A DNA stretch of 64,000 nt from CBDCVY01 sp965223245. GTDB taxonomy: Bacteria; Nitrospinota; Nitrospinia; Nitrospinales; Nitrospinaceae. The stretch spans positions 2,790,001 through 2,854,000 of the forward strand of contig CBDCVY010000013.1 of assembly GCA_965223245.1 (NCBI GenBank), read 5' to 3'. Below are positions 61,928 to 64,000 of this stretch, in pieces. The position numbers were made by a program, and so were the translations under genes. A model generated the notes under the pieces. It was not told where the DNA came from. It saw only the letters and a list, made by a program, of their open reading frames with translations, and searched no databases. Each line of letters opens with the position of its first letter. The stretch's first letter is position 1.

Positions 61928-62848
61928 ATGGACTATCCGCAAGCTTCAGGACAGATTTTCACCGAAGACAATCGGACCAATTTGTTTTATCTAAATGAGC
62001 TGTATCAAAAAATTGCCGAATATGTTTCCCATAAAATGGATTCCTTACATGGAATTTCAATTAATATTACCTCTGGGGTTTGGGGTGGAACTTATTTAAT
62101 TGCTGACAAGCGAGGAAAATCTCTCAGGCGACTTTGGAGACTTTATTGTTTGGTCAATCTTCCTCAGGGCACACCATTAGACAAACATTCTAATTTAGAA
62201 AAATTTATAGAAGTCTATTACGATACCGTTAGACTTAGCTTCCAAACTTATGGGTTGAAATTAAAACTTAAAAATTGGGGAGGGCGCTTACCTTTCACTA
62301 ATAAAATTCGCCCCAATATCACGATGCATTTTGAGGACGAAAATGAGAAAGTCCGATGGTTTCGACCTATAGTTGTTTGGAACGATTCCCCGTGGGAACA
62401 ATCCATTATTTATGATTCTATCCGTTTAGTTAAAGAACTAAAAGTAAACTTGAATTATGAAAAGGGTCCTACTTTAACCGACCCGGGTGAAATTAAATAT
62501 ATGCTACAGGATGTCATCATTACTTATCAAACTTTAAAAGCTGCGCATTCACCTGACTTTATAGAGCACGCTGAACCTATAATCGAAAGCATGACAGATG
62601 CATTTATGAAAGGACTTTTCGAAGAGGAAGAGATCAATGCGTGGTACAAAAAAGTTTTGGAAAATGCCTTGGTTTATGGATACGAGCAAACCTTAAGTTC
62701 TTTTTACTCCAAATATGGCCTTGATGTAAAACAGGTAGAAAATTGGCCGGTCCAAAAAATAAACTTCGCCCCAGAAGAATTGAATACTCGGTTAATTCCA
62801 CCCATCCAAAAAATATTCTCTACCTTTAAAGAAAACTTAAGTCATTAA
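61928..62848 (+). CDS. Unknown conserved-looking protein
   Basis: 306 residues, no signal or membrane segment. Trp-rich in the middle (LKNWGGRLPFTN, RWFRPIVVWND) and helical at the C-terminus (INAWYKKVLENALVYGYEQTL). Not recognised. A single gene between the pentose phosphate operon and the VTT-domain gene. Confidence 0.6.
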   Translation: MDYPQASGQIFTEDNRTNLFYLNELYQKIAEYVSHKMDSLHGISINITSGVWGGTYLIADKRGKSLRRLWRLYCLVNLPQGTPLDKHSNLEKFIEVYYDTVRLSFQTYGLKLKLKNWGGRLPFTNKIRPNITMHFEDENEKVRWFRPIVVWNDSPWEQSIIYDSIRLVKELKVNLNYEKGPTLTDPGEIKYMLQDVIITYQTLKAAHSPDFIEHAEPIIESMTDAFMKGLFEEEEINAWYKKVLENALVYGYEQTLSSFYSKYGLDVKQVENWPVQKINFAPEELNTRLIPPIQKIFSTFKENLSH

Positions 62849-62866
62849 ATCTTTTTATTAAAAAAA

Positions 62867-63574
62867 TCATTCTACAGAAACTTCAACAGTATTTTTACTA
62901 TTCACTTTTTTATTTTTAATTTTATTATAGACTGCCGGGATTAAAGCAAATAATCCGAGTAATGCAAAAGCCCCTAACACACCTGGTGATGCGATATCAC
63001 TTAAGGAGTTAATCGATGCTAAATTACTTCCGGCATTAGCATATACAAATGTTCCTGGCAAAGTACCAAACATAGTTCCAAAAAAGTAAATGGGAAGTCG
63101 TATTTTAGTTAACCCGGAGACCAGGTTCACTAGAAAAAATGGGAATAATGGAACTAACCTTAAAAACAGCATATAATTTATTGCATTATTCGAAAAACCA
63201 TCGTTAAACGGTTTAAGTTTCCCTCCAAACTTCTGTTCTACCCAATCTCTTAATAAAAACCGAGCTGCCAAAAATGCTAGAGTAGCTCCAATGGTCGCAC
63301 CCACATTCACTACTAAAGTCCCAGTTAAGGAACCAAAAATTGCACCTGCAGCCAATGTTAAAATGGTAGCTCCCGGCAACGACAATGCTACCGTAATGAT
63401 ATAAATACCTATAAAAATGAAAATCATTTTCCAGGTATTCTCTTCATAAAATTGATTCAAACTATCGCGATTACTTTTCAAACTTTCCAAAGACAGATAT
63501 TGCCCAAAATCAAAATAAAAAAATAATCCAACCGCAACACCAATGATTCCTAGTAATAAAATTTTCTTATTCAT
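62867..63574 (-). CDS. VTT-domain (TVP38/TMEM64, DedA-like) membrane protein
   Basis: Five to six membrane segments and the VTT-domain core: LPGATILTLAAGAIFGSLTGTLVVNVGATIGATLAFLAARFLLRDW, FNDGFSNNAINYMLFLRLVPLFPFFLVNLVSGLTKI and GTMFGTLPGTFVYANAG. Family members are thought to move lipids across the membrane. 235 residues, full length. Upstream on the same strand, beyond 37 bp, lies the DUF3179 gene. Confidence 0.92.
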   Translation of the reverse strand: MNKKILLLGIIGVAVGLFFYFDFGQYLSLESLKSNRDSLNQFYEENTWKMIFIFIGIYIITVALSLPGATILTLAAGAIFGSLTGTLVVNVGATIGATLAFLAARFLLRDWVEQKFGGKLKPFNDGFSNNAINYMLFLRLVPLFPFFLVNLVSGLTKIRLPIYFFGTMFGTLPGTFVYANAGSNLASINSLSDIASPGVLGAFALLGLFALIPAVYNKIKNKKVNSKNTVEVSVE

Positions 63575-63611
63575 AATTTTTCCAAACTAAATTATGTGGA
63601 TTTAAATTATC

Positions 63612-64000
63612 TCACGAATTGTCTGCTCGATACACTTGAGTTTCAGGGTAAAAAGCAAACCATGCAAACCAAAAACCTACCACTGTAGGTAGTTCTTTAC
63701 CTTTTTCATCTTTAATAATCGCGGTATTTGTCTCCGCTTCATAAAATATTGTAATTGGAAATTTTCCTATTTGGTCCCTAACAGGCAATGACGAACGACC
63801 TAACTCCACAAAAGGGTAGGCCTTGGAAATTCCTTCCAGTTCAATTCCAAGAACCTGTTCTTTAGGGTGGTATGCTTTGCTTCTAGAATTTACTTTGAAC
63901 ATCAGAGCCTTACTATTTTTGTAACTTTCGTAAGGATCACGGTCATAATCACGATCAAATCCTGTTTCCGTCGACATCACCATACATTCAGGATATTGTT
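63612..64000 (-). CDS. DUF3179 protein, C-terminal part only
   Basis: The reading frame runs off the right edge (QYPECMVMSTETGFDRDYDRDPYESY), so the N-terminus lies outside. The visible part has the DUF3179 features KEQVLGIELEGISKAYPFVELGRS, KFPITIFYEAETNTAIIKDEKG and VGFWFAWFAFYPETQVY. Such proteins are usually exported. Function unknown. Confidence 0.85.
   Translation of the reverse strand, partial: QYPECMVMSTETGFDRDYDRDPYESYKNSKALMFKVNSRSKAYHPKEQVLGIELEGISKAYPFVELGRSSLPVRDQIGKFPITIFYEAETNTAIIKDEKGKELPTVVGFWFAWFAFYPETQVYRADNS

Overview
The window looks like one contig of a Gram-negative bacterium with moderate-to-low GC. The Gram-negative assignment rests on a TonB-dependent outer-membrane receptor with ExbB/ExbD/TonB and an exported lytic transglycosylase. 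The gene content fits a marine lineage such as Nitrospinota, but that is a low-confidence guess from overall flavour, not from a marker gene.

Layout. 0.5-16 kb is loosely packed accessory DNA: an ankyrin/protease-like membrane protein whose catalytic residues are all replaced, a tcmP/DUF5131 pair, a diguanylate cyclase, a methyltransferase, two DUF4399 proteins followed by a histidine kinase, a PD-(D/E)XK-type protein, and a Fic-like gene remnant. 15-23.7 kb is a metal (probably zinc) uptake island: a Fur/Zur-type repressor and a CDF transporter on one strand; a ZIP permease, a His-rich small secreted protein, a ZnuD-like receptor, ExbB, two ExbDs, TonB and a secreted Asp-rich repeat protein on the other. 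A cluster of TTTGCAAA palindromes lies between the divergent arms. 24-31 kb carries small unknown proteins (DUF6869-like, DUF4304), an SNase-like protein, an orphan NarL-type regulator, a VOC protein and a TfoX C-domain protein. 31-37.6 kb is a defence-like island: a 5-methylcytosine methyltransferase, an HD phosphohydrolase, an ORC/CDC6-like ATPase and an unknown two-Rossmann protein, apparently one operon, followed by convergent vsr and DUF3427 genes. 37.8-41.7 kb is a small integrated element: an XRE repressor with a 40-bp operator-like dyad at its start, four tiny overlapping genes, a zinc-ribbon protein and a tyrosine recombinase. An IS110-family transposase with an internal deletion follows at 42-43 kb. 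At 44.3-45.05 kb there is a non-coding stretch with strong nested hairpins and about three 150-bp tandem units, next to tRNA-Glu and tRNA-Lys.

45.5-64 kb is ordinary, densely packed chromosome: ilvE, an FmdB zinc ribbon, an NtrB/NtrC-like pair, a deacylase-like enzyme with an active-site-less paralogue, trmN6, an in-frame miaA-slt fusion, an ECF sigma factor with zinc-finger anti-sigma and arsM, the oxidative pentose phosphate genes gnd-zwf-pgl, and a VTT/DedA-like membrane protein. A DUF3179 gene runs off the right edge.

A mosaic family of intergenic repeats is scattered through the left 44 kb and is absent from the right 19 kb. Its modules include the palindrome GCAGCGTCACGCTGC, the phrase CATCGCAAATGAAATGTTATC and the CTCGCCGTGGAGGCA module. 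The repeats coincide with the accessory genes, which suggests they mark the plastic part of this chromosome.
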